Below are positions 35,695 through 44,657 of a stretch of 64,000 bases of DNA, in pieces; positions within the stretch are counted from its first letter, which is position 1; each line of letters starts with the position of its first letter. Under the pieces are notes generated by a model. It saw only the letters and a program-made list of their open reading frames with translations, made no database searches and was not told the origin of the DNA. Made by a program: the position numbers and the translations under genes. Source of the DNA: Nitrospira_D sp035465795 (lineage in GTDB: Bacteria; Nitrospirota; Nitrospiria; Nitrospirales; Nitrospiraceae); the NCBI RefSeq assembly GCF_049546785.1, contig NZ_JBMWAN010000004.1:186001-250000 (forward strand). The letters are read 5' to 3'.

Positions 35695-36321
35695 ATGCTG
35701 ACAGGGAGACCAAACAATTACCTACTTGCGATGGGAATCATAGTCTGTCTACTAAGTTACAGTTCTGCGTATGGGCAAGGCTTCGACCGGTGGGAATCGG
35801 ATTCATTTGGGGACCGGCTCGGGAAATGGGCTTTTGGGACAGGCGTTGGAATCAATGCTAATGGACCAGGAAGAACCACCTTTGCGGAAGTATTTACAGC
35901 AGACCGCTACTTGGATAAGGACAAAACATTCTCTATTGGCCCAATGATCCAATTAGTACCTCCTGGAGACTACACAATGGTCGCAGGAGCAATGGTTACC
36001 CGGTATTGGTTTAGTCCAAAGAAGTATTGCGACTGCAACACCTGGTACTTGTTGCCTCTCAAGCATCTCACTTTCCAACCTTTTCTTGGCCTTGGCGGGT
36101 TGTATTCAAGCATCAAAAATACTGCCCCCAATAATACTACAATCCAGGACACCAGTTACTATGCTGCAGCCGGTGTTTCCTTGAATGTTAACCTTCCTGA
36201 CGATAGGTTCGGCCTATCTCTTACCTGGATGCAGAACCTGCATGACATCAGGACCGCTACAGGCCGCGATCGGGAAAGCGTGTCTTATTTCATTGGTATC
36301 AACTTTAGACCTACGAACTAA
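35695..36321 (+). CDS. Outer-membrane beta-barrel-like protein
   Basis: 208 residues from an ATG at 35695 preceded by AAAGG; earlier in-frame ATGs at 35644 and 35665 are possible. A signal peptide ends SAYGQG. The mature chain alternates short polar and aromatic strands (FDRWESDSFGDRLGKWAF, FLGLGGLYSSIKN) and ends YFIGINFRPTN, consistent with an outer-membrane barrel. It follows the large protein by about 60 bases and shares its AT-rich character, so both may belong to one unit. Confidence 0.6.
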   Translation: MLTGRPNNYLLAMGIIVCLLSYSSAYGQGFDRWESDSFGDRLGKWAFGTGVGINANGPGRTTFAEVFTADRYLDKDKTFSIGPMIQLVPPGDYTMVAGAMVTRYWFSPKKYCDCNTWYLLPLKHLTFQPFLGLGGLYSSIKNTAPNNTTIQDTSYYAAAGVSLNVNLPDDRFGLSLTWMQNLHDIRTATGRDRESVSYFIGINFRPTN

Positions 36322-36520
36322 GAGAGTGAGTTTCCCAAGCCTCGATGGACCGCAGCATGGTCTTTTTCTTCGCGCCTATGGAACGCTTGCAGAATCTGCA
36401 TCTTTCTCGGCCCCTTCACAATGTCCATCGCCCCTGTACCAGGGATTGCGCAAACACTACAGATCGTTAGCGATGCCAGGAAATTACTGACGGGCCCTGA
36501 GCTGCTGCCGGCCATAAAGA

Positions 36521-37661
36521 CACCGAGTTAGGTGTAGAAAGGAAACCGGAGGTGAATCATGGAGTGGCGCAAGCCGCACGGGACTTGGGTGTGCATGACA
36601 CGGTGTTGCGCCGATGGGTGCGGGAAGGGACAGCCGACCCGCAATAGGCCCTCCAGTTAAGGGGCAGATGAAGCCGGATCAGTTTGAGATCAAGCGATTC
36701 CGACGTGAGGTGACCAAGCTCAAAGCCGAACAGGACATTCTAAAGCAAACCGCGGCCTACCTTGCGAAGAAGGCGGTGTGAAGTTCGGCCCCATCGTGAA
36801 GCACTGGGGGATCTAGCCGACGGCGTGAGCGTGCGAGGCAATCGCGATCTCGCGGGGTGGATTCTATGCGTGGCTGGCGCGTCCCGAAAGCCATCGCTCT
36901 CGCAGCGACGAGGTGTTGGGCGACAAAATCCTGGCGAGTTTCCTGCAGAGTGAGAGGCCCATCGGCGCGAGGCGAGTCTGGCGCGACATGCTGGCCAAGA
37001 GCGAGGCCTGCATCGGATCGAGCCGCTGATGCGACGACACGCCTTGCTGGCGAGGCCAAAACGGCGGCGGGTGCCAGCCGATACCGGCACGCGGTCACCG
37101 AGCACATTCTCGGCGAATGCGCTCAATCGCCAGTGTGACGCGCCGGCCCCGAACCAAAAATGAGTGGCCCACTTCACCTATCTCTGGACTGCCGAAGGGT
37201 GGCGCTAGGTCGCTGTCGTCGTGGATTTCTTCTCCCGACGGGTGGTGGGCTGGTCAATGAATGCGACGATGACGGCACAATTGCTCACCGATGCGTCGGT
37301 GATGGCGATCTGACGGCGGGGCAATCTCCTAGGCCGTGTTGCGTCACTCCGATCATGGTAGCCGGTACTCCGGTGCGCCCTTCCAGCAGCTCCTGGTCGA
37401 CCACAGCGTGACCTGTAGCAGGAGCCCAGCTGGCATGTTTGGAACAACGCGGCGATGGAGAGCTTCTTCTCCTCGCTGAAGGCCGAGCGCGCCGTGCGGA
37501 CCACGTAGTGCACACGAGACCAGGCAAGAGCCGACATGTTCGATTACATCGAGCTCTTTTACAATCCCCGGCGGCAGCACTCCCCGTTGGGGCATCTCTG
37601 TCCGATGGAGCTCAAACGGCAGGCCGAATTAGCGTAGGTTGGTGTTAACTAACTCGGCACC
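36521..37661 (+). mobile_element. Decayed IS3-family insertion sequence
   Basis: Translation in several frames recovers an IS3 transposase in order: an OrfA HTH (ARDLGVHDTVLRRWVREG) and coiled region (KLKAEQDILKQTAAYLAKKA), then OrfB pieces GGFYAWLARPESHRSRSD, RRVWRDMLAKSE, FFSRRVVGWS-like, and a final DYIELFYNPRRQHSPLGHL ending at the TAG of 37635-37637. Stops and frameshifts break it, so it is inactive. CACCGAGTTAG-like ends near 36521 and 37651 are in inverted orientation and mark the probable edges. The DNA between has no other gene. Confidence 0.8.
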
Positions 37662-37729
37662 AGCTCAATGAACATTTTTACAGGGCAATCTAGTAAGAGC
37701 AGTTTACCCCTCGATCTGGGAGCAATGTA

Positions 37730-39118
37730 ATGACTCGACTTCACAGACAGCCACTTAGCAAACTAGGCGCCTCAAGAACACTGGTGTTATTTTGCACAGT
37801 AGCTTCCCTATTCGTAGTCTCCGCCTGTAAAGCTAAGGAAAGACTCGATGCATCCGACATCAGACCAGTTCACTATCCAAACGGCCAGGCTTCCGGAGGC
37901 GTTACTGGTCTCAGGGCAGCCATCGACAACTCACCGGATACCCCAGTAAGAGTGCTAGTGATCCATGGAATGATTACGAACAAAGCAAACTACAGCGAGA
38001 ACTTGCAGAAAAAGACTGCTGAATCTCTAGGATTAGTGCCGGGCGGCTCCCGCGGGGCTATCGAAATCCATCGGGGATACGACTTTGTTCCAACTGTTGG
38101 CTCGCAGCCATTCGATGGACCAAACCGCTTAGCCCGATCAGAAATGAGGAGAACTGCGTGGACAACACCCGGCAATCCCAAAGCTGAACGCCTTGTCTTC
38201 TATGAATTACTTTGGGCTCCTCTAAGAGACCAGGTCAAGAATCATTTCCTTTCATGTTTTGAATCTCGCTCAATTGACCGAGAAGCCTTGTGCCCTTCTC
38301 GCTTCCCGGGGGAGCCAAATTCCGATTCGCTGCGGTATTTGAATGGAGCCATGAAGGACAGAATCCTTATTGAGGGTTTTGGTGATGCCATCATTGTCCT
38401 TGGTCCTCTCGGTGACGTGCTTCGAGATGATATTGACCTGGGGATCTGCATGATTGCGACAGACTTGCTTGAACACGAAGGATTGACCACTCCAATACCG
38501 GAAAAAACCAGATGCTCACTCAAATCCATAACAAATGACTTGGATATTTCTCAGAAAGCAGGACTAGCTTTGAACAAAGCGAAATTCTTTGCAATGACTC
38601 AAAGCCTTGGTAGCTTCTTATACATGGACACCCAGCAACGCTATAGCCAAGCCAACAGGAAGGCACTTTCCGGCGAACCTATGGCGGAGGAGGACTTGCG
38701 CGATGCCTTGTTATTCTTTTTAACAGACCGGTCAACTGTTTACATGATGGCTAACCAAATTGCCCTTCTGCAACTTGCCCGCTTCGCGCCAAAAGAATGT
38801 AGACCTGACAAGGAAGGCGTTGAATGCCCCAACCGATTCCTTCGAGGCAAAGATAATTCAATCGATGACTCCTCAGCAGACGGCCAGATGAGGCAATATG
38901 TTGCTTTCAACGATGTAAATGACCTTCTAGGTTTTGAACTCCCTCCATATCTTGCAGAAACCCCAATGGGGACATTTATCAACGTTTCCGTTGACAATCC
39001 AGGGTTAACAATCCCCTTCCTCTTCAAGAATCCTCATGCTGCGCACACCCGTCATCAAGACAACCCGGCAGTAATTGATGCCATGGTAAATGGAATCCCC
39101 CCTCTAAAGAGCAGGTAA
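37730..39118 (+). CDS. Lipoprotein alpha/beta-hydrolase-like protein
   Basis: 462 residues. A lipobox VSAC at about residues 30-33 follows a hydrophobic stretch. VRVLVIHGM (about residue 73) resembles the first strand and oxyanion turn of alpha/beta hydrolases, FAMTQSLGS (about 290) the nucleophile elbow, FNDVNDLLGF (about 395) an acid-bearing loop, and HTRHQ near the C-terminus a catalytic histidine. Together these suggest an esterase or lipase at the outer membrane. GGGAG precedes the ATG. The AT-rich codon use matches the island. Activity is inferred. Confidence 0.6.
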   Translation: MTRLHRQPLSKLGASRTLVLFCTVASLFVVSACKAKERLDASDIRPVHYPNGQASGGVTGLRAAIDNSPDTPVRVLVIHGMITNKANYSENLQKKTAESLGLVPGGSRGAIEIHRGYDFVPTVGSQPFDGPNRLARSEMRRTAWTTPGNPKAERLVFYELLWAPLRDQVKNHFLSCFESRSIDREALCPSRFPGEPNSDSLRYLNGAMKDRILIEGFGDAIIVLGPLGDVLRDDIDLGICMIATDLLEHEGLTTPIPEKTRCSLKSITNDLDISQKAGLALNKAKFFAMTQSLGSFLYMDTQQRYSQANRKALSGEPMAEEDLRDALLFFLTDRSTVYMMANQIALLQLARFAPKECRPDKEGVECPNRFLRGKDNSIDDSSADGQMRQYVAFNDVNDLLGFELPPYLAETPMGTFINVSVDNPGLTIPFLFKNPHAAHTRHQDNPAVIDAMVNGIPPLKSR

Positions 39119-39166
39119 CTCACGGCTAAATTTCTACAACCTACACTAATTGTTTTCGGAGGCCCT

Positions 39167-39364
39167 ATGCGATTAATCATGCGATACGTGCTTAGATGGA
39201 ATGCACCGACGAATTCCGGAACGATTCATCTTCAACTCCAAGACGGGACAGCTTATCAAGTTCCAGTTAACACAGCGGAAGAATTCATCGCCGTCTCAAA
39301 CATTCTCAGGAATTCGCCGACTTTTCTCCATCCAGACGGAACAATCGAATACAGGACCGCTTGA
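39167..39364 (+). CDS. Small protein of unknown function
   Basis: 65 residues. GGAGG lies five bases before the ATG. The compact sequence (WNAPTNSGTIHLQLQDGTAY, then EEFIAVSNILRNSP) has alternating strands and one helix. It directly follows the lipoprotein hydrolase gene by 48 bases and has the same AT-rich character. I do not recognise the family. Confidence 0.5.
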   Translation: MRLIMRYVLRWNAPTNSGTIHLQLQDGTAYQVPVNTAEEFIAVSNILRNSPTFLHPDGTIEYRTA

Positions 39365-39519
39365 TACTGAAGAGCAATGCTGTCAGGCGTGAGTTTTATC
39401 TTGCTGTAGGAATAAGAAGACGACCATCGGGAGTACTTCATGAACGCCTGCCGTAATGCAATACTGAGAAGCCCCTCTGCGGAAGCGCGATTATTGATTT
39501 CGCCCCCTCGACTTCACGA

Positions 39520-39813
39520 TCAACGTGCCACTGTGACGGCGAGACGAACCCCAAGCGCGTGCAGCAGCGCATCGAGGCTCTTGAACTCAGGATTCCCACG
39601 CGCGGACAGCATCTTATAGAGGCTTTCGCGGTTGAGTTTCGTTTTGCCAGCCAGCTGCGCCACTCCCCCTTTAGCCTCAGCCACGTTTCTCAGGGCCACC
39701 AAGAAGAGCTCGGGATCGTCTCCTTCCAGCGCTGCATTGAGATACGCTTCCACCTCCTGAGAGTCGCGCAAACCCTCGATCAGCTCCGCTTGATAAGCTT
39801 TGCTCTTGCTCAT
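39520..39813 (-). CDS. HigA/HI1420-like addiction-module antitoxin, apparently orphan
   Basis: 97 residues. LVALRNVAEAKGGVAQLAGK, then TKLNRESLYKMLSARGNPEF forms the helix-turn-helix of the HI1420-type antidote family, with an acidic N-terminus. Such antitoxins bind DNA and usually pair with an upstream RelE/ParE-fold toxin. No RelE-like gene is next to it: the upstream minus-strand genes at 39832 and 40097 have other patterns. Either the toxin was lost or those genes serve another purpose. Confidence 0.8.
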   Translation of the reverse strand: MSKSKAYQAELIEGLRDSQEVEAYLNAALEGDDPELFLVALRNVAEAKGGVAQLAGKTKLNRESLYKMLSARGNPEFKSLDALLHALGVRLAVTVAR

Positions 39814-39831
39814 GATGCGGGCGGTACTCGT

Positions 39832-40107
39832 TCAATCTTCAGGCATCCGGTCCACAACGCGATCCCATTCCTTGATGGCAGGCTTCACATGGTGATCGAG
39901 ATGCGTGAGGGCGGCATAGAGCCGGCCTTCGTATTCATCCCTGTTCTTATCGTCTAAGGGAATCACTCTCAGCGCGCCGGACAAATTGTGGATCTCCTCC
40001 ACGGCCTCTAAGATTTCCTCAAAATGCTGTTCAAGCATGGGAGTGGACGGCGACACCAGCGTGTCTTGTTCAGGGAACGATGGGCGAGTTGACCGCTTAG
40101 CCTTCAT
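39832..40107 (-). CDS. Small acidic protein of unknown function
   Basis: 91 residues, helical and acidic (EQHFEEILEAVEEIHNLSGA, YAALTHLDHHVKPAIKEWDR). It lies 18 bases upstream of the antitoxin gene and overlaps the end of the next minus-strand gene, so the three probably form one operon. It lacks RelE/ParE features. Its role is unknown. Confidence 0.5.
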   Translation of the reverse strand: MKAKRSTRPSFPEQDTLVSPSTPMLEQHFEEILEAVEEIHNLSGALRVIPLDDKNRDEYEGRLYAALTHLDHHVKPAIKEWDRVVDRMPED

Positions 40108-40303
40108 GGCGCTTTCCTTTCCCCAATCGTCGCTCTAGATTTCTCACCGTTCTCTGCCACGCCGCAATTTCCGTCTTCCAATGGCGGATCAGCGTGTCGT
40201 CAGGGAATGACCTGTTCTGTTCACGGGCGATTTTCCTCAGGTGGACAGCAATCACGCTCCGCAACCCTTCGATCCTCGCTCGCAACTTCTTATTTCGTCC
40301 CAT
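40097..40303 (-). CDS. Small basic helical protein
   Basis: 68 residues from an internal ATG at 40303; an earlier in-frame ATG at 40351 adds 16 unlikely residues. The chain is arginine-rich and helical (LRARIEGLRSVIAVHLRKIA, IAAWQRTVRNLERRLGKG), possibly nucleic-acid-binding. It overlaps the next gene by 11 bases. No family is recognised. Confidence 0.45.
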   Translation of the reverse strand: MGRNKKLRARIEGLRSVIAVHLRKIAREQNRSFPDDTLIRHWKTEIAAWQRTVRNLERRLGKGKRHEG

Positions 40304-40667
40304 GCCGCTCCCAGGGCCATAACCGTACCGCCGACCTATATAGGCTGTCAATCAATGCGAGCCTCGGAAATACATGCCCCTCCAAGAGAATCGCCTGACT
40401 TGATCCACTACTATGCACATCGAACGACCATAGTGTCATCGTGGGGGTTCCGCGAGCACATAGGACCAGCCAGGCCGCCATTCCAATCCCTCTGGAATTT
40501 CTCCCTCCCCCTCTGGAATTTCTCCCCAACTCTTGGCTCGTCTCTCGTCGTCCTCCGTTCGTTGTTCGCATGAGATTCACTGGCTAACCTATTGCTCTTA
40601 AAGAGCATTCTACCCTTGCGGCCACTTCCCTCTCCCCCGGCACAGTCCCTGCTCAAGCATTTCACCG
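40304..40667. other. Intergenic region with repeat fragments
   Basis: GTTCCGCGAGCACA at 40447-40460 and the following bases (ACCAGCCAGGCCG-like) closely match the right arm of the palindrome inside the next gene (40960-40988). A 21-base tandem duplication (CCCTCTGGAATTTCTCCC) covers 40488-40526. No credible gene is present. Confidence 0.5.
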
Positions 40668-41396
40668 ATGTCGACTCATTCCTCCATTCTCTTGATCGAC
40701 GATAGCCCAGGCGAATGCGAACTGTTTCGCCTGGCGCTGAAGCAGACCGGCCTCGATGTCGCCCTCTTTACCGAGCAGGACGCCGAGGCGGCATTCCATT
40801 TTTTACAAGACCGGTCCCGTCACCGATCCGAACAAGCTCTTCACTCCCTTTCCAGCGAGGCGGCTGGCGTGGTCTCCACTGCGCGCACTATTCCACCCGC
40901 CCAACCCTCAGCGCGCCAAGACGCGCTTTTCCCCGAGCGAGGGCAGTCCGCGACCACGCGTTCCGCGAGCACAGAGACCATGCCAGCCGTCTCTCAGTCC
41001 TCCATCTCCCTCCAGGAGGGTGACCTGAATTGGTCTCCCACTGCGCGCATTGAGGGAGCACATTCTGATCGTGCGGCCTCAGCGAGCAAGGGAGACCAAT
41101 CAGGCCACCCTCCCTCTCTCCCTTCCCTTATTCTTTTGGATCTCCACCTTCGCGGCGAGAACGGCTGCGACTTCTTGAAACGGCTCAGAGCCGATGGGCG
41201 GTTTGCCGCGATCCCCGTCGTGATCTTCACCACGTCGGATGACCAGCAGGATGTCGCCCGCTGTTATGCGAGCGGAGCCAATGGCTATGTCGTCAAACCC
41301 GGCACCTTTGCCGAGCTCATTCACTGTACCGGCGATCTCTGCCGCTTTTGGTTGGACCGGAATCGTGTGCCTGTAATGATAGGAACCCCATGCTGA
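40668..41396 (+). CDS. Rcp1-like single-domain response regulator with a large insertion
   Basis: 242 residues. The receiver fold is recognisable in two parts. Residues 1-53 contain the acidic pair ILLIDD (11-12); residues about 151-235 contain the phosphoacceptor Asp158 in LILLDLHLRG, then FTTSDD (Thr189) and VVKPG (Lys210). Between them, about residues 54-150 form a low-complexity Ser/Ala/Pro insert that no receiver needs and that coincides with two long palindromic repeats. The frame is intact. It has no output domain. The stop overlaps the RND permease start, so it may control or simply accompany the pump. Confidence 0.75.
   Translation: MSTHSSILLIDDSPGECELFRLALKQTGLDVALFTEQDAEAAFHFLQDRSRHRSEQALHSLSSEAAGVVSTARTIPPAQPSARQDALFPERGQSATTRSASTETMPAVSQSSISLQEGDLNWSPTARIEGAHSDRAASASKGDQSGHPPSLPSLILLDLHLRGENGCDFLKRLRADGRFAAIPVVIFTTSDDQQDVARCYASGANGYVVKPGTFAELIHCTGDLCRFWLDRNRVPVMIGTPC
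40862..40988. repeat. Long imperfect palindrome inside a receiver-domain gene (repeat 1)
   Basis: GGCTGGCGTGGTCTC at 40862-40876 is inverted at 40974-40988 as GAGACCATGCCAGCC (one mismatch). Inside lies TCCACTGCGCGCA, shared with repeat 2, and GTTCCGCGAGCACA, shared with the upstream intergenic DNA at 40447. All three together identify a repeat family. The copy is in frame with the gene. Confidence 0.7.
41029..41100. repeat. Long imperfect palindrome inside a receiver-domain gene (repeat 2)
   Basis: ATTGGTCTCCC at 41029-41039 is exactly inverted at 41090-41100. The inner halves also pair with small bulges (GC, CGC, TGAGG, GCAC), closing on ATTCTGATC. Forty bases separate it from repeat 1, including the small palindrome CCCTCCAGGAGGG at 41008-41020. 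Confidence 0.75.
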
Positions 41397-44300
41397 CCCG
41401 CGCCGCGCTGAAAAATCCCTACGCCGTTTTTGCCATCTGCATGATCGCCCTCGTGCTGGGCGGGGTGTCGTACCAGAAGATGCGCGTGGACATCTTCCCG
41501 GAAATCAAACTCCCCTCGATCCTCGTCACCACCTTCTACCGCGGCATGAGCCCCGGCGAGATGGAAGGCGCGATCACGCTCAAGATGGAACAGCGCTTCG
41601 TCGAGGCGAGCTACGTGGAGCACATCGAGTCCCAGTCCCTCGCCGGGATGAGCTACATCAAAGTGTTCTTCCAGCCGGAATACAGTATCGACTCGGCTCA
41701 ATCGGAGCTGACCAGCCTGGCCTACAGCATCATCCGACTGCTGCCGCCGGGCGTCTACCCGCCCTCGGTCTATAAGTTCGGCGTGTCGAGTCTGCCGGTG
41801 GGCTTTCTCTCGGTGAGCAGCGAGACACTGGGGCCGAAGGAAATCCGCGACCTGGCCTATTTCAATGTCCGCCAGCAGATCGCCACGATCCCCGGCATTT
41901 CGTTCGGACCTCCGCTGGGCGGCAAGGTCCGGCAGATCACCGTGTTCATGGATCAATCGCGCATGCTGGCGCGCGGCATTTCGCCTTCGGAGGTCGTGAA
42001 GGCGATCAATTCGCAAAGCGCCATCATCCCGGCGGGCGACATCAAGATCGGCGATCTCGACTACTACGTCTATTCCAACAGCCTCATCGACGCGGTGGAC
42101 AAGATCAACGACATCCCCATCAAAGTGGTGAACGGCACGCCGATTCTGGTGCGCGATATCGGCACGGCGGCGGACAGCGCGGCGATTCAGACCTCCATCG
42201 TGCGGGTGAATGGCCGCGAGGCGACCTATATTCCCATCACGCGGCAGGAAGGCGCGAATACGTTGGAAGTGACGGACGGGATTCGCGCGAAGCTGCCGAA
42301 CCTCACGGAAATTCCCGCCGGCACGACGGTGAAATTCCTCTACGACCAATCGCTGTACATCAGACAGGCCATCGCCAATCTGCAAAAGGAAGGGCTGCTC
42401 GGCGCGGGCCTGGCCGGATTGATGATCTTTCTCTTCTTGCGGAGCATCAAGGCCGCGCTCGTCGTCGGCCTGGCCATTCCCCTCTCGCTCACCGCCGCGC
42501 TGGTCGCGCTCTATATGACCGGCCAGTCGGTGAACATCATGACCCTCGGCGGGCTCGCGCTGGTGATCGGGACACTGCTGGACAACAACATCGTCGTGCA
42601 GGAGAACCTGCACCGCCACCTGGAAATGGGCAAGGACGGCCGCACGGCGGCGGAAGACAGCGCCGTCGAGCTGACGCTCCCCATCCTCGTCGCCACCGTC
42701 TGCATCCTGATCGTCTACCTGCCGATCATGTTCTTCTCCGGCATCATCAAGTACCTCTTCGTCCCCCTGGCCATGACCGTGGCCTTTGCGATGCTGGCGG
42801 ACTATGCCGTCTCGATGACGGTCACGCCGGTCGTCCTCTCGCGCCTCTACCATGCCGGACATGGCCACGGTTCTCAGGAGGAGGCCGACGCGAAAGACTG
42901 GTTCCGCTTCGTGCTGGCCCTCTACGAGCCGGTGCTTCGCGCGGGCGTGCGCTTCAAGCCGGTGGTCATCGCCCTCGCCCTGCTGGCGCTCGTCGGAACC
43001 GGCACGTTGCTGCTGCCGCGTCTCCACAGCGAGTTCTTCCCGAAGGTCGATGCCGGCAACTTCACCATGATCGTCAGCGCGCCGGAGGGCTCGCGCATCG
43101 AAAAAACGGCGGCCATCGTGGCGCAGATCGAACAGCTGGTGCAGGAGACGATTCCGAAGCAGGACCTGGAGGAAGTGATCTCCAACACCGGCCTCTACTT
43201 CGGAGACGCCGCCCGCTTCGCCCCCAACACCGGCAACCACACGGCCTTTGTGCTGGTGAATCTCGTGACCGGCCACGAGGGCAAGACCGAGGACTACGCC
43301 AACACGATGCGGGGGAGGCTGCGCACCGAACTGCCCGGCGTGGAGGTCTCGTTCCAAACCGGCGGCATCATCAGCGATGTGCTGAACTTCGGCCTGCGCG
43401 CCCCGATCGACATTCAAGTCAAAGGCCCCCGGCTGGATCTCATTCGCCCGGTCGCGGAAGAGATCAGAACCAAAGTCGCGCAGGTGGCCAACACGGTGGA
43501 TGTCCGCATCAAGCAAGGCAAGAGCTATCCCGAACTGCATGTAAACGTGGATCGCACGAAGGCGGCCTACTACGGCATTACGCAAGACCGCGTGATCGTC
43601 GATGTGATCACCGGCATCAGCTCGAACATCGCGCTCAGCCCCAACTTCTGGCTCGATCCCAAGACGGCCAACGGCTACTTCCTGCTGGCCCAATACCCCG
43701 AACAGTCCTTGACCTCCACGGAAGACCTGCTGAACATTCCGGTCATCGGCGCGCGCACGTTCCTGGGACCGACCTCCTCCCTCACGACGGGCGGCACGAC
43801 CGGCTCGACCTTCGCCCTCCAGAACACGCCCTTCGCCGGGCGCAACCTCGACCTCTCCAACGGCTTCTACGCCTCCGGCGACGAACGGCGCGGGCCGCCC
43901 GTCCTGCTCCGCGACGTGGCCACGCTCGACATGACGACCGGACCGGACAGCGTGGACCACTACGATCTGTCCCGCTTGATCAACGTGCTGGTGACCCCGG
44001 TTGGCAACGACCTGGGGCATGTCGCCAAAGACATCGAACAGGTGCTCTCGACCGTCGCCCTGCCGAAAGACGTGACGATTGCCATCAAGGGCGAAGTCGC
44101 CAACATGCGCGGGGCCATCAGCAATTTCGCGCTCGCGCTGCCGCTGGCGGTGCTCCTGATCTATCTTGTCATGGTCGGCCTGTTCCGATCGTTCATCGAT
44201 CCGCTGATCATTCTCGTCGCCGTGCCGCTCGGCTGGATCGGCACGATTCTCATGCTGCATGTCACCAATACCTCGGTGAACGTGGAATCGATGATCGGCA

Positions 44301-44656
44301 CGCTCATGATGATGGGCATCGTGGTGTCCAACAGCATTCTCCTCGTGGATTTTGCCAATCGCATGGTCGACGCCGGCGCCTCGGCGGAACAGGCTGTGCT
44401 GGAAGCGGGCAAGCGCCGCATCCGGCCCATTCTCATGACCGCCCTGGCGACGATCCTCGGGCTCCTCCCCCTGGCCCTGGGATTCGGCGAAGGCAACGAG
44501 ACGATGGTGCCGCTGGCCCGCGCCGTCGTCGGCGGACTGGCCGTCTCCACAGTCATGACCCTGCTGGTCGTGCCGGTCATGCACGCGCTGGTGCTGGGCA
44601 GGCGGGTGCGGACCATCGATCAGGCGGCCCCGGCTGCCGCACAAGAGGAACTGTAA
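41390..44656 (+). CDS. RND-family efflux permease (HAE1/AcrB-type)
   Basis: 1088 residues, starting at the ATG that overlaps the regulator stop. It shows AcrB topology with two halves: TM1 AVFAICMIALVLGGVSYQKM, periplasmic domain with VEASYVEHIESQSLAGMSYI, then TM2-6 (GLLGAGLAGLMIFLFLRSIK), a TM4 charged stretch LVIGTLLDNNIVVQENLHRH, and the second set near residues 870-1060 (MMMGIVVSNSILLVDFANRM). The aspartate in LLDNN is the expected proton-relay residue. It exports drugs, metals or other compounds with the fusion and outer-membrane genes downstream. Substrate unknown. Confidence 0.92.
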   Translation: MLTRAALKNPYAVFAICMIALVLGGVSYQKMRVDIFPEIKLPSILVTTFYRGMSPGEMEGAITLKMEQRFVEASYVEHIESQSLAGMSYIKVFFQPEYSIDSAQSELTSLAYSIIRLLPPGVYPPSVYKFGVSSLPVGFLSVSSETLGPKEIRDLAYFNVRQQIATIPGISFGPPLGGKVRQITVFMDQSRMLARGISPSEVVKAINSQSAIIPAGDIKIGDLDYYVYSNSLIDAVDKINDIPIKVVNGTPILVRDIGTAADSAAIQTSIVRVNGREATYIPITRQEGANTLEVTDGIRAKLPNLTEIPAGTTVKFLYDQSLYIRQAIANLQKEGLLGAGLAGLMIFLFLRSIKAALVVGLAIPLSLTAALVALYMTGQSVNIMTLGGLALVIGTLLDNNIVVQENLHRHLEMGKDGRTAAEDSAVELTLPILVATVCILIVYLPIMFFSGIIKYLFVPLAMTVAFAMLADYAVSMTVTPVVLSRLYHAGHGHGSQEEADAKDWFRFVLALYEPVLRAGVRFKPVVIALALLALVGTGTLLLPRLHSEFFPKVDAGNFTMIVSAPEGSRIEKTAAIVAQIEQLVQETIPKQDLEEVISNTGLYFGDAARFAPNTGNHTAFVLVNLVTGHEGKTEDYANTMRGRLRTELPGVEVSFQTGGIISDVLNFGLRAPIDIQVKGPRLDLIRPVAEEIRTKVAQVANTVDVRIKQGKSYPELHVNVDRTKAAYYGITQDRVIVDVITGISSNIALSPNFWLDPKTANGYFLLAQYPEQSLTSTEDLLNIPVIGARTFLGPTSSLTTGGTTGSTFALQNTPFAGRNLDLSNGFYASGDERRGPPVLLRDVATLDMTTGPDSVDHYDLSRLINVLVTPVGNDLGHVAKDIEQVLSTVALPKDVTIAIKGEVANMRGAISNFALALPLAVLLIYLVMVGLFRSFIDPLIILVAVPLGWIGTILMLHVTNTSVNVESMIGTLMMMGIVVSNSILLVDFANRMVDAGASAEQAVLEAGKRRIRPILMTALATILGLLPLALGFGEGNETMVPLARAVVGGLAVSTVMTLLVVPVMHALVLGRRVRTIDQAAPAAAQEEL

Positions 44657-44657
44657 G

